64,000 bases of DNA from Methanoplanus limicola DSM 2279 (GCF_000243255.1 NZ_CM001436.1:2258957-2322956); one strand, 5' to 3'. Shown: positions 1-10,485, counted from the first letter of the stretch. Numbers and translations are program-made. Notes: generated by a model not told the origin, from the letters alone.

Positions 1-1355
1 AAAATATCCCCATATCACTCTCCATCGTAACTCTGGAAGGTGACGTAGTCTATGCAAACCCAAAAGCTCATGAACTCTTCGGGTTAAATCCGGACGGGAG
101 CAATTACAGGGGAGGTGCTCCGGTTGTCTGGAAAGAACCCTCCGGGCGTAAACTATGGCTGGACGGGATCAGGAAAAACGGAGTTATATCGGGCCTCCAG
201 GCCGATTTTACAACTTTTTCCGGTGAGGAAAAAACCCTCCTGCTCTCCGGAATGAAGATAAATTACAAAAACCAGCCCTGCGTCCTCTCCGTTCATCAGG
301 ACATCACTGACCGGATTTTGGCAGAAAAGGCACTTAAGGAAACAACAGACGCATTCAGAACTTATATTGACAATTCATATGATGCAGTGCTCATACATGA
401 CACTGAAGGCAGAATTGTAGATGTTAATAAAAAAATGCTTGCCATGTATGGTGTAACCTACGAAGAGGCTCTTAATCATACAATACGGGATTATTCAGCA
501 CCAAATAAAAATATGGATGATGTCCGGAAGATCTGGAGAGATGTCATGGCCGGAAATAACCGCATATTCTTCTGGCAGGCAAGAAGACCGCATGACGGCT
601 CTTTATTTAATGTAGAGGTCTTCCTCACAAGAATTGAGCTTGATAACCGGACATTTGTCCTCGCAAATGTAAGGGATATTACTGAGAGAAAGAAAGCTGA
701 AAAGGCACTTTACCTTGCCAACCGCAAGCTGAAACTGCTCTCATCTGTCACAAGGCATGACATCTTAAATCAGATTATGGTCTTCTTTGGAAACCTTGAA
801 TTCGCCATAGAAGACTGCACTGATGAAAATATTACAGAATATCTCAGGAAGATGAAAAAGGCAGTAATGTCAATTCAGCACCAGATAGAATTCACAAAGG
901 AGTATGACGACTTAGGATCAAAAGCACCTGTGTGGTTTTCGCCCGGAAGTCTTACCTTTAAGGACACAAACGGCATAATTCCGGTGAAAAACGAAATATT
1001 GGATGTTGAAATATTTGCAGACCCTATGATTGACCTTGCATTCAATAACCTCTATGACAATGCAGTCAGACATGCAGAAGGTGCAACGGGGATCAGAATT
1101 ACCGGCAGACCTGATAACGAGGATTATATAATAATATTTGAAGATGACGGGTGCGGAATTTTAGATGAGATGAAAGAGAAGATCTTTGAGCGTAATGTCG
1201 GGAAAAATACCGGACTTGGACTATTTCTGATCAGGGAAATTCTGTCAATTACAGGAATTACCATCCGGGAAAACGGGAACTTAAAGGAAGGGGCAAGGTT
1301 TGAGATGAGGCTGCCAAAAGGGGTCTGGAGAATGCGGGGAGATTCTCATTCCTGA
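1..1355 (+). CDS. PAS sensor histidine kinase, 5' end outside window
   Basis: The reading frame is open from base 3 with no start codon that fits the domain structure, so the gene begins left of the window. The visible part holds the end of one PAS domain (about bases 3-310, closing with 'VHQDITDR'), a second PAS domain (about 340-690, 'FRTYIDNSYDAVLIHD' to 'VRDITERKKAEKA') and a histidine kinase core. The H-box is 'TRHDILNQ' with the likely phospho-accepting His at 756-758. The ATP-binding domain shows an N-box 'NNLYDNAVRH', a G1 box 'DDGCGI' and a G2 box 'NTGLGLFL'. It is probably a cytoplasmic sensor, since no membrane segment is visible in this part. The signal is unknown. The stop TGA lies at 1353-1355, and the next gene converges on it. 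Confidence 0.85.
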   Translation, partial: NIPISLSIVTLEGDVVYANPKAHELFGLNPDGSNYRGGAPVVWKEPSGRKLWLDGIRKNGVISGLQADFTTFSGEEKTLLLSGMKINYKNQPCVLSVHQDITDRILAEKALKETTDAFRTYIDNSYDAVLIHDTEGRIVDVNKKMLAMYGVTYEEALNHTIRDYSAPNKNMDDVRKIWRDVMAGNNRIFFWQARRPHDGSLFNVEVFLTRIELDNRTFVLANVRDITERKKAEKALYLANRKLKLLSSVTRHDILNQIMVFFGNLEFAIEDCTDENITEYLRKMKKAVMSIQHQIEFTKEYDDLGSKAPVWFSPGSLTFKDTNGIIPVKNEILDVEIFADPMIDLAFNNLYDNAVRHAEGATGIRITGRPDNEDYIIIFEDDGCGILDEMKEKIFERNVGKNTGLGLFLIREILSITGITIRENGNLKEGARFEMRLPKGVWRMRGDSHS

Positions 1356-1459
1356 GAGTTTGCAGGTATTGATAAGGGCAGTAAATCCTAAACCAGGTGA
1401 TAAACTGAGAGCTTATATTCCGGACCGAACACAGACCGGCATCTCTGCCTTTAAGAGAG

Positions 1460-3667
1460 CTAATCCTTTTTCCAGGAATCTGCCGGAACTGTGATCTCAA
1501 ACCGTGCCCCGCTGCCAAAGACCCCGCTCTCCTTTATTGAAATTCCGGTAATGGAGAGGATCTCTCTTGTCAGGAAAAGGCCAAACCCCGTGTTTTTGCC
1601 AACTCCTCTCTGAAAAATTCTCTCCTTCTCTTCATCAGGCACGCCGGTCCCGTCGTCCTCCCATGTAATGACAAGCCCCCCGTTATTGTCATGCCTGCAC
1701 CTGACATAAACCTCAGTGGCCTTCTCACCATGCCTGACCGTATTGTCCATCAGGTTTTCAAAGACTTTACTGAGCATAGGATCGGCATATATCATAATAT
1801 CTTCACAGAGGTTGTGCACCGGCAGTTTTCCAAATGACCTCCTGTCAGTTAAACCTGAAACTGAGATCCATTCAGGTGTATTGACTCCAAGCTGTTCATA
1901 CTCTTTTGTAAACAATATATTTTCTTCAATTGTACGGGCTGCACTGTCAATCTTTCCGATATACTCGGTTTTTTCCTGTTCATCCTCAAGATCATCAATT
2001 ATGTCGGCAATGCCCCTGATAACTGTTATCTGGTTGAGGATATCGTGCCTTGTAATTCCGGAGAGCAGTTTTAACTTCCGGTTTGAAAGAAACAGTGCCT
2101 CTTCTGCTTTTTTCCTCTCCGTAATGTCGATTATGCTCCCTTCACAGTATTTCCGGTTATCATCACAGAGCAGTCTTCCGCTAATTGACACCCAGAATGG
2201 CGTGCCGTCCCTTTTTTTATGGATTGCCTCATAACCGGTAACACTGCCGTCTTCTGAAATAATATTTACAACCTTTTCCCTGTCACGGACATCAAAATAA
2301 AAATCCCCTGCATTTTTCCCTGATTTCAGGAACTCCTCTGCATCCGGATAACCATACATACGGGCAAAGGAGTTGTTTACATCAAATATCTCTCCATTGA
2401 AAGTAGTTTTGAACAGTCCGGTGACGGAATTCTCAAAAATATCCCTGTATTTTTTTTCACTTCTGGATATGGCCTCTTCCGCTTTTTTCCTCTCCGTAAT
2501 ATCGTTTACAAGTGAGAGGACATAATGCTCATCCCCTATTTTTAACTTTGTCGCCCGGACCTCTGCTGTGTAAATGGTCCCGTCCTTACGCCGGTGCCTC
2601 GTCTCAATGTAAATATCCCTGTCATCCGGGAATTTATGCCAGATATTTCTTCTGTCATTGCGGATTACCGATTCGGGATCGAGATCATTGACATTCATTG
2701 AGAGGAGTTCATCAAGAGTGTAACCTGTTGTAGTTGTCGCTTTTTCGTTTGCATCCACAAAATTTCCGTCAAGATCAAATAAAAAGAAGATCTGTGAGGC
2801 CTTGTCAAAGAGTTTCCGGAATTTATTCTCGCTTTCACGAAGGGCCTTGTCTGCCATTTTCCAGTCGGTAATATCAGTATGCGTCCCAAGAATCCGGAGA
2901 GCTTTTCCGTCTGAGTCCCTGCTTACAACACTACCCCTGGCCCTCATCCACCGGATTTCACCGCTTTTGGTTTTCATCCGGAACTCAAGATCAAAACCGT
3001 CCCTGCCGTTGTGGATACAGTCATAAACGACCTTTTCAGCCTTTAAAAGGTCATCAGGGAGGACATTCTCTCTCCATGTACTGTATGATGCAGGCACCTC
3101 ATCCGGTTCATAGCCAAGCATGGTAAAGCAGCGTGGACTGAAGAATGCCTCTCCCGTTTTCAGATCCCAGTCCCATATCCCGTCATTTGTTGCTTCAAGC
3201 ACAAGCCGGAGCCTCTCCTGGTTAAAGAGATCTGTTTCAGAGGGTCTTTTCCTGTTTTCAGCTGCAAATCTGATCTTTCCGGCAAGTTCTGCGTAGTAAT
3301 CATCAGGCCTTCCGGTCCTGCGGACGAAGAAATCAGCCCCATTATTAAATGACCCGGCAACTGCATCTTCACCAGAGTCTCCGGAAAAAACAATGTATGG
3401 AATTCTGATATTGTTCTCTTTTATGTATTTAAGCAGAGCATTTTCCGGTGATTTTCCGGTGGAGTCAGTTGGGACAAAACCGGATACAATGACATCGAAT
3501 GGATTTTTATTTAGCAGAGCTATGGCTTCTTCTGCATTTTCAGCGCAATATACAGATATTCTGCCTGATTTTTCAAGATGCTTTTTTGTTTCCGACAGGC
3601 ACTCAGGGTCATAATTGATAAAAAGAACTGCAATTTTTCCCCGGTTATACCCGTTCTTTCTCATCAT
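1460..3667 (-). CDS. Hybrid PAS histidine kinase with degenerate N-terminal receiver
   Basis: 735 residues. An N-terminal receiver-like domain (about 12-130) is followed by three PAS domains (about 150-270, 275-395, 400-520) and a histidine kinase core (about 525-733). The phosphoacceptor His is about residue 541 in 'TRHDILNQ', with N-box 'ENLMDNTVRHG' and G boxes 'DDGTGV' and 'NTGFGLFL'. The receiver has lost its chemistry: where the paralogues in this window read 'SDYQMP' this one has 'SGFVP' (Gly63 replaces Asp), and the acidic pair 'VDDE' is 'INYD'. The conserved Ser/Thr survives in 'IVFSGD'. It is therefore probably a pseudo-receiver used for protein contact rather than phosphotransfer (inference). 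Two ATG codons stand in tandem at the start, and I take the upstream one. Confidence 0.87.
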   Translation of the reverse strand: MMRKNGYNRGKIAVLFINYDPECLSETKKHLEKSGRISVYCAENAEEAIALLNKNPFDVIVSGFVPTDSTGKSPENALLKYIKENNIRIPYIVFSGDSGEDAVAGSFNNGADFFVRRTGRPDDYYAELAGKIRFAAENRKRPSETDLFNQERLRLVLEATNDGIWDWDLKTGEAFFSPRCFTMLGYEPDEVPASYSTWRENVLPDDLLKAEKVVYDCIHNGRDGFDLEFRMKTKSGEIRWMRARGSVVSRDSDGKALRILGTHTDITDWKMADKALRESENKFRKLFDKASQIFFLFDLDGNFVDANEKATTTTGYTLDELLSMNVNDLDPESVIRNDRRNIWHKFPDDRDIYIETRHRRKDGTIYTAEVRATKLKIGDEHYVLSLVNDITERKKAEEAISRSEKKYRDIFENSVTGLFKTTFNGEIFDVNNSFARMYGYPDAEEFLKSGKNAGDFYFDVRDREKVVNIISEDGSVTGYEAIHKKRDGTPFWVSISGRLLCDDNRKYCEGSIIDITERKKAEEALFLSNRKLKLLSGITRHDILNQITVIRGIADIIDDLEDEQEKTEYIGKIDSAARTIEENILFTKEYEQLGVNTPEWISVSGLTDRRSFGKLPVHNLCEDIMIYADPMLSKVFENLMDNTVRHGEKATEVYVRCRHDNNGGLVITWEDDGTGVPDEEKERIFQRGVGKNTGFGLFLTREILSITGISIKESGVFGSGARFEITVPADSWKKD

Positions 3668-3824
3668 ATGACTATGAGAATTTATGAATGATAAAGTTAT
3701 TTAAGGCATAGTCGGACTGAAATGAAGTATCATCATCTGAAGGGGTGATCCTGTGGTAAATGCTATACCAAAAAGCCATATGTCAGAACCCAAAATATAT
3801 CCCAATATTGTCATGATTTGAGAG

Positions 3825-3987
3825 AATATTTTGTTGACGGGTAGTTAACAGACAAAGAGATGGACAGAGAGCCGGCAGTTAACAGATACTTAACCGGCAT
3901 GTTAACAGACAGTTGCATCAAAATCAATCAAACCGCAAATCAGGCTCAGATTTGCAATCCGGAAAAATATTTTGTTGACGGGTAGTT
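3825..3987. repeat. Pair of identical 22-bp direct repeats
   Basis: The same 22 bases (beginning 'aatattttgttgacgg' and ending 'gtagtt') occur at 3825-3846 and 3966-3987, 141 bp apart. Short variants of 'gtagtt' and 'gttaacagac' lie between and after them. The function is unknown. They could be a regulatory site or the edges of a small duplication. Confidence 0.7.
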
Positions 3988-4100
3988 CAACACCGGACAA
4001 AAAACGACAGAATCAAAAATTAAACAGATTTTTTAGTTCACAGGTAGTTCATGGTAAGTTCACGGTAAGTTCAGCACCGGACAAAAAAAGGAAAAAGGTC

Positions 4101-4204
4101 ACATCACCACCACACCACCACATCCCCACATCCCCACATCACCACATCCCCACATCACCACATCCCCACCACATCCTCACACCCCCACCACATCACCAAA
4201 TCCA
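4101..4204. repeat. CAC/CCA-rich low-complexity tract
   Basis: About 100 bp built from 'cacatcacc' and 'cacatcccc' units with almost no G on the plus strand. It sits just downstream of the stop codon of the minus-strand SulP gene. The strand asymmetry is strong. I see no hairpin. It is a simple-sequence expansion of unknown role. Confidence 0.75.
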
Positions 4205-4212
4205 TTAAATCC

Positions 4213-5652
4213 TCATGAAAAGCCCTTATCAAGCGTCTCCTGACTCTCCGGATTTAAACCCGTAACATACACCGACTTACCCTCCTGCTGATACTTGTCA
4301 ATCACCCTGACAATCGCCTCAACAGCAGAATGGTCCCATATATGCGAACTGACAAAATCAATCTCAATCCTTTCAGGATCGCCGGCATAATCAAAGAGAT
4401 CAACAAAAGCCGACATAGTCGCGAAGAAGAGCTGGCCCCTTACAGTATAAACCTTAACACCGTCATCCCTGACACTGCCGGAGACAGAAATTGCAGACAT
4501 CTTCCAGACCATAGCAAGTGCAGCAATCACAACTCCGGTTAAGACACCCTTAGCAAGGTCATGAGTATAGACAACAATCGCGATAGTGACCAGCATAACA
4601 AAGGCGTCACTCTTCGGCATCTTTCCGAGATCCTTTAAAGAACTCCACTCAAAAGTCCCGACAGCCACCATAATCATCACCCCGACAAGAGCAGCCATAG
4701 GAATCTGAGCGACAAGATCGCCAAGAACAATAATGAGAAATATCAGAAAAAGACCGGCAGTAAGCGACGAAAGCCTGCCCCTCCCTCCGGAAGTGACATT
4801 GATAACAGACTGCCCAATCATAGCACAGCCGGCCATCCCGCCAAAAACGCCCGCAACAACATTGGAAATACCCTGACCCTTAACCTCCCGGTCCTTATCA
4901 CTTTTAGTATCAGTCATCTCATCGACAATAGACGCAGTGAGAAGCGACTCCAAAAGTCCGACAATAACAAGCGTCACCGAATACGGCAGGACAATGAGCA
5001 GAGATTCAACAGAGAGAGGCACAGCCGGCAGATGGAATAGAGGCAGTGCACGGGTAATAGTGCCAAGATCGCCAACCGTTAAGACATCAATCCCGGCAGT
5101 GATGGTAATTCCGGCCATAACCGCAATTGCGACAAGCGGTGCAGGAACGGCCTTCGTAACCTTTGGCAGAAGAACCACAATCCCGACAGTCGCAGCCGTA
5201 ATCAGATACACAACAGGCGGCACACCAATCAGAAACGGAATCTGCGAGATAAAAATCAGAATAGCAAGCGAATTTACAAACCCAAGAACAGCAGAATAAG
5301 GAATAAACGAGATAAGCCGCCCTACCTTTAAAAATCCAAGACATAACTGCATAATTCCGGTTATAACAGTCGCTAAAAAGAGATACTCAACCCCGAAATC
5401 CCGCACCAGGACAACCATCACAAGGGCCATCGAACCTGTCGCAGCCGAGATCATACCCGGCCTTCCGCCTGCAAAAGCAATAACAACAGCAATGCAGAAC
5501 GATGCATACAGGCCCACCATCGGATCAACCCCTGCAATGATGGAAAACGCAATAGCTTCAGGAATAAGAGCCAGAGCTACTGTAATTCCGGCGAGGAAGT
5601 CGCCCCTGACATTTGAAAACCACTCAGCCCTTAATCTCTGCGCGAATGACAC
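4213..5652 (-). CDS. SulP-family anion permease with STAS domain
   Basis: 479 residues, a multi-pass membrane transporter of the SulP/SLC26 family (sulfate, bicarbonate or related anions; substrate not predictable here). The N-terminus '[20 protein letters not shown]' is the family signature of the first membrane segment, and further hydrophobic segments run to about residue 390. The C-terminus (about 390-479) is a cytoplasmic STAS domain with '[16 protein letters not shown]'. The protein is slightly shorter than many SulP proteins because the STAS domain is compact. The divergent neighbour is a UspA protein, an arrangement that suggests, but does not prove, shared control. Confidence 0.9.
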   Translation of the reverse strand: MSFAQRLRAEWFSNVRGDFLAGITVALALIPEAIAFSIIAGVDPMVGLYASFCIAVVIAFAGGRPGMISAATGSMALVMVVLVRDFGVEYLFLATVITGIMQLCLGFLKVGRLISFIPYSAVLGFVNSLAILIFISQIPFLIGVPPVVYLITAATVGIVVLLPKVTKAVPAPLVAIAVMAGITITAGIDVLTVGDLGTITRALPLFHLPAVPLSVESLLIVLPYSVTLVIVGLLESLLTASIVDEMTDTKSDKDREVKGQGISNVVAGVFGGMAGCAMIGQSVINVTSGGRGRLSSLTAGLFLIFLIIVLGDLVAQIPMAALVGVMIMVAVGTFEWSSLKDLGKMPKSDAFVMLVTIAIVVYTHDLAKGVLTGVVIAALAMVWKMSAISVSGSVRDDGVKVYTVRGQLFFATMSAFVDLFDYAGDPERIEIDFVSSHIWDHSAVEAIVRVIDKYQQEGKSVYVTGLNPESQETLDKGFS

Positions 5653-6034
5653 CTAAACCTCCAACCTCTCTAAAAATTCACATATAGCCATAATCCATTA
5701 ATCCAAAGAATATCTGTTTATATTCATAACCGGAAATATACTGCATAAACCGGGCAGAAATTCATAAATCCGGCAGAAAATCCCATCACGGCGGGACTTC
5801 CTGAAACTGTAATATATTTATCACCAAAAAAGATAACATTTCCGGACAAACACAGAAAAAACATATTATTAAATGACCCAGACATACGATCCGCACCACA
5901 TTAAACCAGACAGACAAACAATATTCCGGACACCCGTATAACAGAGAGCATAAAAGCATGAATAATTAAAGCATAACAACAAACAAAAAATTAAACACTA
6001 TTGCAGATAAGACCTTTAGGGAGACTTAATTTAA
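5653..6034. promoter_or_regulatory. Divergent promoter region, SulP / UspA
   Basis: 382 bp of A+T-rich sequence between divergent genes. The right part has runs such as 'taaagcataacaacaaac', and 'agggaga' stands about 11 bases ahead of the uspA ATG as a likely ribosome-binding site. Several TATA-like stretches exist (for example near 5810-5820) but I cannot assign exact promoters. No coding frame was found. Confidence 0.45.
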
Positions 6035-6454
6035 ATGTATAAAAAAATACTCCTGGCATCAGACGGCTCAGACAACGCAGAACGTGCAGCAAAGGAGGCT
6101 GCCGGACTTGCAGAAGAACTGTCATCACAGATAATTCTTACATATATCACCGGCACACCACCCCAGTCAAAACTTGTAAAGGACAATTTCGATGTCCACA
6201 AAGTACTGAAAGACGATGCAGAAAAGAAGATAAAACAGACAATATCGGCGCTGACAGAAAAAGAGATCCCATACACACTCAAAGTTGCAATAGGCGACCC
6301 TGCCGATGAGATAATACGAATTGCAGAAAAGGAGAAAGCCGACCTGATAATACTCGGCAGCCGCGGACTTGGAACGATAAAAGGCGTCGTTCTTGGGAGT
6401 GTTAGCCGGAAAGTCACCCACAGTGCAGAATGCCCCGTCATGATAATAAAATAA
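6035..6454 (+). CDS. Universal stress protein, UspA family
   Basis: 139 residues, the usual length of a single-domain UspA protein. The N-terminus 'KKILLASDGSDNAERAAKEA' is typical. The C-terminal nucleotide-binding loop 'GSRGLGTIKGVVLGS' fits G-2x-G-9x-G-S, so it should belong to the ATP-binding branch. It is a cytoplasmic alpha/beta protein, probably dimeric. In archaea such proteins often stand beside transporters, and this one diverges from a SulP permease, which suggests it may modulate or be co-regulated with it (inference). Confidence 0.92.
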   Translation: MYKKILLASDGSDNAERAAKEAAGLAEELSSQIILTYITGTPPQSKLVKDNFDVHKVLKDDAEKKIKQTISALTEKEIPYTLKVAIGDPADEIIRIAEKEKADLIILGSRGLGTIKGVVLGSVSRKVTHSAECPVMIIK

Positions 6455-6510
6455 AAACTCCACCGGTTTTTTCCGGAAGGAAAAAAACAACCGCATAACA
6501 GAAAATATTT

Positions 6511-6536
6511 ACCATATATTAAATCTATAGTATATT
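6511..6536 (+). promoter_or_regulatory. TATA-like box just ahead of the 6537 kinase
   Basis: 'catatatta' at 6513-6521 lies only about 20 bases before the ATG at 6537, with no Shine-Dalgarno-like sequence between. In archaea the TATA box sits about 25 bases before transcription start, so this message may be leaderless or nearly so. This is inferred from spacing only. Confidence 0.35.
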
Positions 6537-9500
6537 ATGAATGACCCCTCCTCCGGCAGTTCAAAGATCTCCGTTCTTTATGTGGATGACGAACCGTCAC
6601 TGCTTGATATCGGAAAGATATTTCTTGAGAGATTTGGGGATTTTAAGGTTACAACCTGCGAAAATGCTGTAGATGCCTTAAAACTGCTGAAACAGAAACA
6701 ATTCGATGCAGTCATATCAGACTACCAGATGCCGGAATGCGACGGACTCTCATTTCTACGCCACTTCCGCGAGAGAGGCGACAATACACCATTCATCATC
6801 TTCACCGGAAAGGGCCGTGAAGATGTCGTAATTGAAGCCTTAAACAGCGGAGCAGACTTTTATCTCCAGAAAGGCGGCAACCCGAAACCGCAGTTTGCAG
6901 AACTCGCCAATAAAATACGCTACGCAGTCTCAAAGAAAAAGAGCGAAGAAGCACTGATAAAAAGCGAGGAGAAATACTTCAGCCTCTTCAATAACGCAAT
7001 ACTCGGCATATTCAGGACAACACCGAAAGGAGTCTATCTCGATATAAACCCGGCCTTTGCCCGGATTTACGGCTACAACACCCCAAAGGAGATGATTGAT
7101 GACATACACAATATCCGCGACCAGTTATATGTAAATCCGGAGGTGAGAGACACCTTCAGGCATATCCTCGATACCAAAGGAGAGGTTAAAAATTTCATAG
7201 CGGAAAACAGACATCGTGACGGCCACAGCATCTGGATCTCCATCAATGCCACTGCCATAAAAGATGACAGCAGCGAGGAAATATACTACGAAGGGACAAT
7301 CGAAGAGATAACTCAGCAGAGAGCCTCAATGGAAGCTCTTGAGCGCCGGATAATTGCCCTGACAAGACCATTTGAGAGCAACGGCGAGATATCATTTGAA
7401 GACCTCTTCAGCCGGGACGAGATCCAGCGCCTCCAGGACGAATTTGCGGAAGCGACCGGCGTTGCCTCCGTAATCATACGCCCGGACGGAACACCGGTTA
7501 CAAAAGCATCCAAATCCACCCGGTTATGCAGCGAAATTCTCCGGAAAACAGAAAAAGGAGTGGAGAACTGCAATAAATCCAATTCAGTCACCGGCAGACC
7601 GGACAAAAACGGCCCGACTATCAGCCAGTGCCCCTGCGGACTTATGAGCGCAGGAGCAGGAATTACCGTAAACAACAGGCATATCGCCAGCTGGATCATA
7701 GGTCAGGTCAGAAACGAAAACTACTCCGAAGATAAAATACGTGAATATGCACAGGAAATTGGTGCAGACGGGGAAAAAGCAGTTATTGCATACCGGGAAA
7801 TTGCCTCTGTGCCGGAAGAGCAGTTCAGAAAGATAGCACAGGTCATCTATACCCTCTCAAAAAAACTCTCAGATCTCGCATTCCAGAACGTCTCACAGGC
7901 ACGGACCATCAGAGACCTCAAAGCAGCCAGAACAGAGCTGTCAGCCAGTGAAGAAAAACTCCGCTCCCTCTTTGAAAACCTTAAGGAGATATACTACATA
8001 CTTGACGAAAACGGGACAGTCATAGAGATATCGCCAAATATAGAGAGTGTAACCGGATATCCTCCCTCAGAATATACAGGAAGGCCATACTACGAATTTG
8101 TCCATCCGGATGACAGAAAAGAGAGAAAAGACCGTTTCCGGGAGATATTATCCGGAAAGATCAGACCGACTGAATTTCGCCTCCTCAGAAGAGACGGCAG
8201 TTCAGTCTGGGTAAGAACAGAAGCCCGTCCGGCAATAAAAGACGGACATCTCTCCGGAATTCAGGGAATATTTACAGAGATCGAAGACCTGAAGATGATG
8301 GAAGAGAAGCTAAAACATCACTCCAGAACCCTTGCTGCGGTAAATGAGATGATATCAGCCGCAAACAGGGCTAAAGACCTCCCTTCACTCTTTGAAAATA
8401 TTATTGACAGGACTCTCTCCCTCCTTGATTTCGATGCAGGAGGGATTTATATCATAGATGAGGAGAGCGGGACAGCATCAGTCGTCTGCTCCAGAAATGT
8501 CCCACAATTCCTGCTTGAGGAGGCAGGAAAAATAACGGCTGACAGAGAACCCTACTACTCACTGTTTATGAAAGGTGAGACTATAATCACCGACCATTAC
8601 GAAGAGATATCACCGGAACATGCAGAAAGAAGCGGCTTTTCTTCCATGGCAAGTGTCCCCCTGGTATCAAAAGGCAGGGTAATAGGTGCACTGAATGTCG
8701 CCGGCAAAAAACGGCATGAGATTACAGACGAAGAAAGGGAGACTCTCATCTCTGCCGGAGAGTCACTTGGCAGTACAATTGAGAGGTTCACGGCCGAGGA
8801 TAAACTCCGGAAGAGCGAAGAGCAGTACAGGGCGATATATGACAATTCCACGATTGCAATCGAGCTTTTCGATTCAGCCGGAAGGCTCATCCATGTAAAC
8901 CCGGCATGCCTTGAGATATTCGGCGTCAGTGACATTGAAGATATCAAAGGTTTCCCGCTCTTTGAGGACCCCAATGTCACTGATGAGCATAAGGAAAAAC
9001 TGCTCAGGGGTGAGACTGTACGCTACGAAGTTGAATTTGATTTTGATACGGTCATCTCGCTAAATCTCTATCCGACAATAAAGAGTGGTTCTGCCTGGCT
9101 GGACGTCCTGATAACACCCCTAAAAACAGATGACGGTACAGTTACAGGCTATCTTGTCCACGTCCAGGACATAACAGATAAGAAAGTTGTGGAGGATACA
9201 ATAAAAAAATCCGAAGAGAAATACCGCAGTCTTGCAGAGAACTCTCCGGTTGGCATCCTCACCTGTGACAGAGAGGGCACAATTACGTATGTGAACCAAA
9301 GGGTTGCAGAGATTCTCGGCTCTCCGGGAATTGAGAAGACGGCTGAGATAAATCTCCTGCACACTAAAAATCTGATAGTTTCAGGCTTTGCAGATATTTT
9401 AAGAGATGTCATTGATACAGGAAAGCCGGTCTTAAAAACTGAGATGAAGTACATCTCCGTCTGGGGCAGGGAAGTTTATCTAAGAATTCATATAATTCCG

Positions 9501-10262
9501 CTCCAGACCGGCAGAAATACCAGAGGGGCAATGATAATCATAGATGACATCACTGAGAGAAAAAGGACTGAGAAAGCTCTGCTCATCTCAAACAAAAAAC
9601 TCCAGCTCCTCTCCGGAATCACCAGGCATGACATCCTCAACCATGTTATGGTCATCGGCGGGTATCTTGATCTCGCAGGGAATAAGGAGATGGGGGAGAA
9701 ACTTAAGGGATACTGCAATAATATCCGTATAGCAAACGATGCAATAAAACGGCAGATCGAATTTACACGGGAATATGATGAACTTGGTGCAAAAGAGCCG
9801 GACTGGTACAGCCCATGCCCGTCAGCAGATAAAAACGGGAGAGGGCCGGTAAATATAACCTGCGAATGTGAAGATATTGAGATATTTGCCGACCCGATGA
9901 TAGAGAAGGTCTTTTACAACCTCTATGACAATACCATCCGGCACAGCAGAGGTGCGGATGAGATAAGAATTTCATGCGGACCAAAAGGAGGAAAGACCGG
10001 TGAAACAGGACATCCGGACTGCCTGATTATCTTTGAGGACAACGGGTGCGGAGTTTTAGATGAGATGAAGGAGAGGATATTTGAGCGTGGTGTCGGTGAA
10101 AATACCGGGCTTGGCCTCTTTTTGATCCGTGAAATACTTGCCATTACAGGAATTACTATCCGGGAGAACGGGGTGCACGGAAAAGGTGCACGCTTTGAGA
10201 TGACTGTTCCTGCCGGTGCATGGAGAATCCAGGAAGGCCCGGATATTGATAATCAGCCATAA
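6537..10262 (+). CDS. Receiver-PAS-PocR-PAS-GAF-PAS-PAS histidine kinase
   Basis: 1241 residues, no membrane segment seen. Order of domains: receiver (about 12-130, acidic pair Asp17-Asp18, phosphoacceptor Asp62 in 'ISDYQMPECDG'), PAS (about 140-260), a PocR-type ligand domain (about 285-450, with 'CNKSNSVTGRP', 'QCPCGLMSAGAGI' and 'WIIGQV'), PAS (465-590), GAF (600-745), two PAS (760-885, 890-1010) and a kinase core (1015-1235, His1031 in 'TRHDILNH', G boxes 'DNGCGV' and 'NTGLGLFL'). PocR domains are known as small-molecule sensors linked to cobalamin and propanediol regulation in bacteria, and the Cys cluster here could bind a ligand or metal (inference). It is one of four tandem paralogues. 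Confidence 0.88.
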   Translation: MNDPSSGSSKISVLYVDDEPSLLDIGKIFLERFGDFKVTTCENAVDALKLLKQKQFDAVISDYQMPECDGLSFLRHFRERGDNTPFIIFTGKGREDVVIEALNSGADFYLQKGGNPKPQFAELANKIRYAVSKKKSEEALIKSEEKYFSLFNNAILGIFRTTPKGVYLDINPAFARIYGYNTPKEMIDDIHNIRDQLYVNPEVRDTFRHILDTKGEVKNFIAENRHRDGHSIWISINATAIKDDSSEEIYYEGTIEEITQQRASMEALERRIIALTRPFESNGEISFEDLFSRDEIQRLQDEFAEATGVASVIIRPDGTPVTKASKSTRLCSEILRKTEKGVENCNKSNSVTGRPDKNGPTISQCPCGLMSAGAGITVNNRHIASWIIGQVRNENYSEDKIREYAQEIGADGEKAVIAYREIASVPEEQFRKIAQVIYTLSKKLSDLAFQNVSQARTIRDLKAARTELSASEEKLRSLFENLKEIYYILDENGTVIEISPNIESVTGYPPSEYTGRPYYEFVHPDDRKERKDRFREILSGKIRPTEFRLLRRDGSSVWVRTEARPAIKDGHLSGIQGIFTEIEDLKMMEEKLKHHSRTLAAVNEMISAANRAKDLPSLFENIIDRTLSLLDFDAGGIYIIDEESGTASVVCSRNVPQFLLEEAGKITADREPYYSLFMKGETIITDHYEEISPEHAERSGFSSMASVPLVSKGRVIGALNVAGKKRHEITDEERETLISAGESLGSTIERFTAEDKLRKSEEQYRAIYDNSTIAIELFDSAGRLIHVNPACLEIFGVSDIEDIKGFPLFEDPNVTDEHKEKLLRGETVRYEVEFDFDTVISLNLYPTIKSGSAWLDVLITPLKTDDGTVTGYLVHVQDITDKKVVEDTIKKSEEKYRSLAENSPVGILTCDREGTITYVNQRVAEILGSPGIEKTAEINLLHTKNLIVSGFADILRDVIDTGKPVLKTEMKYISVWGREVYLRIHIIPLQTGRNTRGAMIIIDDITERKRTEKALLISNKKLQLLSGITRHDILNHVMVIGGYLDLAGNKEMGEKLKGYCNNIRIANDAIKRQIEFTREYDELGAKEPDWYSPCPSADKNGRGPVNITCECEDIEIFADPMIEKVFYNLYDNTIRHSRGADEIRISCGPKGGKTGETGHPDCLIIFEDNGCGVLDEMKERIFERGVGENTGLGLFLIREILAITGITIRENGVHGKGARFEMTVPAGAWRIQEGPDIDNQP

Positions 10263-10485
10263 AAATATCCATTAAACATTTAAAACCCTCTGTTTTTACC
10301 GCATTCAGCACAATAGAAAATTACCACCCCATTCACTGTTAATTCATCAGCAGAACTTCTCTTTTACAGACAAGTCGCAATCTGACAGACCAATGCGCAC
10401 ATCAATAATGATATTTTATTAACTAAGCAGGACAATATAACAGACAGCACAGTCTGAACATGAATAATACAGATCAGGGATTATT
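10263..10485. other. Intergenic A+T-rich spacer between kinase genes
   Basis: 223 bp. It contains 'atgatattttattaac' near 10411, a possible TATA-type promoter for the next gene. No coding frame and no hairpin were noticed. Confidence 0.4.

Larger units (their letters stand above)
3668..4212. other. 545-bp intergenic region rich in simple repeats
   Basis: This is the spacer between two minus-strand genes. The side near 3667 is A+T-rich and should hold the promoter of the kinase. The middle has a 22-bp direct repeat (3825 and 3966) and several 'gttaacagac'-like repeats near 3845-3915. The end has a C/A-rich low-complexity block. A 78-codon open frame over the block is compositional and not a believable gene. 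Confidence 0.6.

Noticed and set aside
4101-4204. Possible CRISPR array in the repeat tract
   Set aside because: Units are 6-9 bp, without unique spacers of constant length, and no cas gene is present in the window.
3972-4208. 78-codon plus-strand open frame rich in His and Pro
   Set aside because: It is produced by the CAC/CCA low-complexity DNA, with no ribosome site and no protein character.
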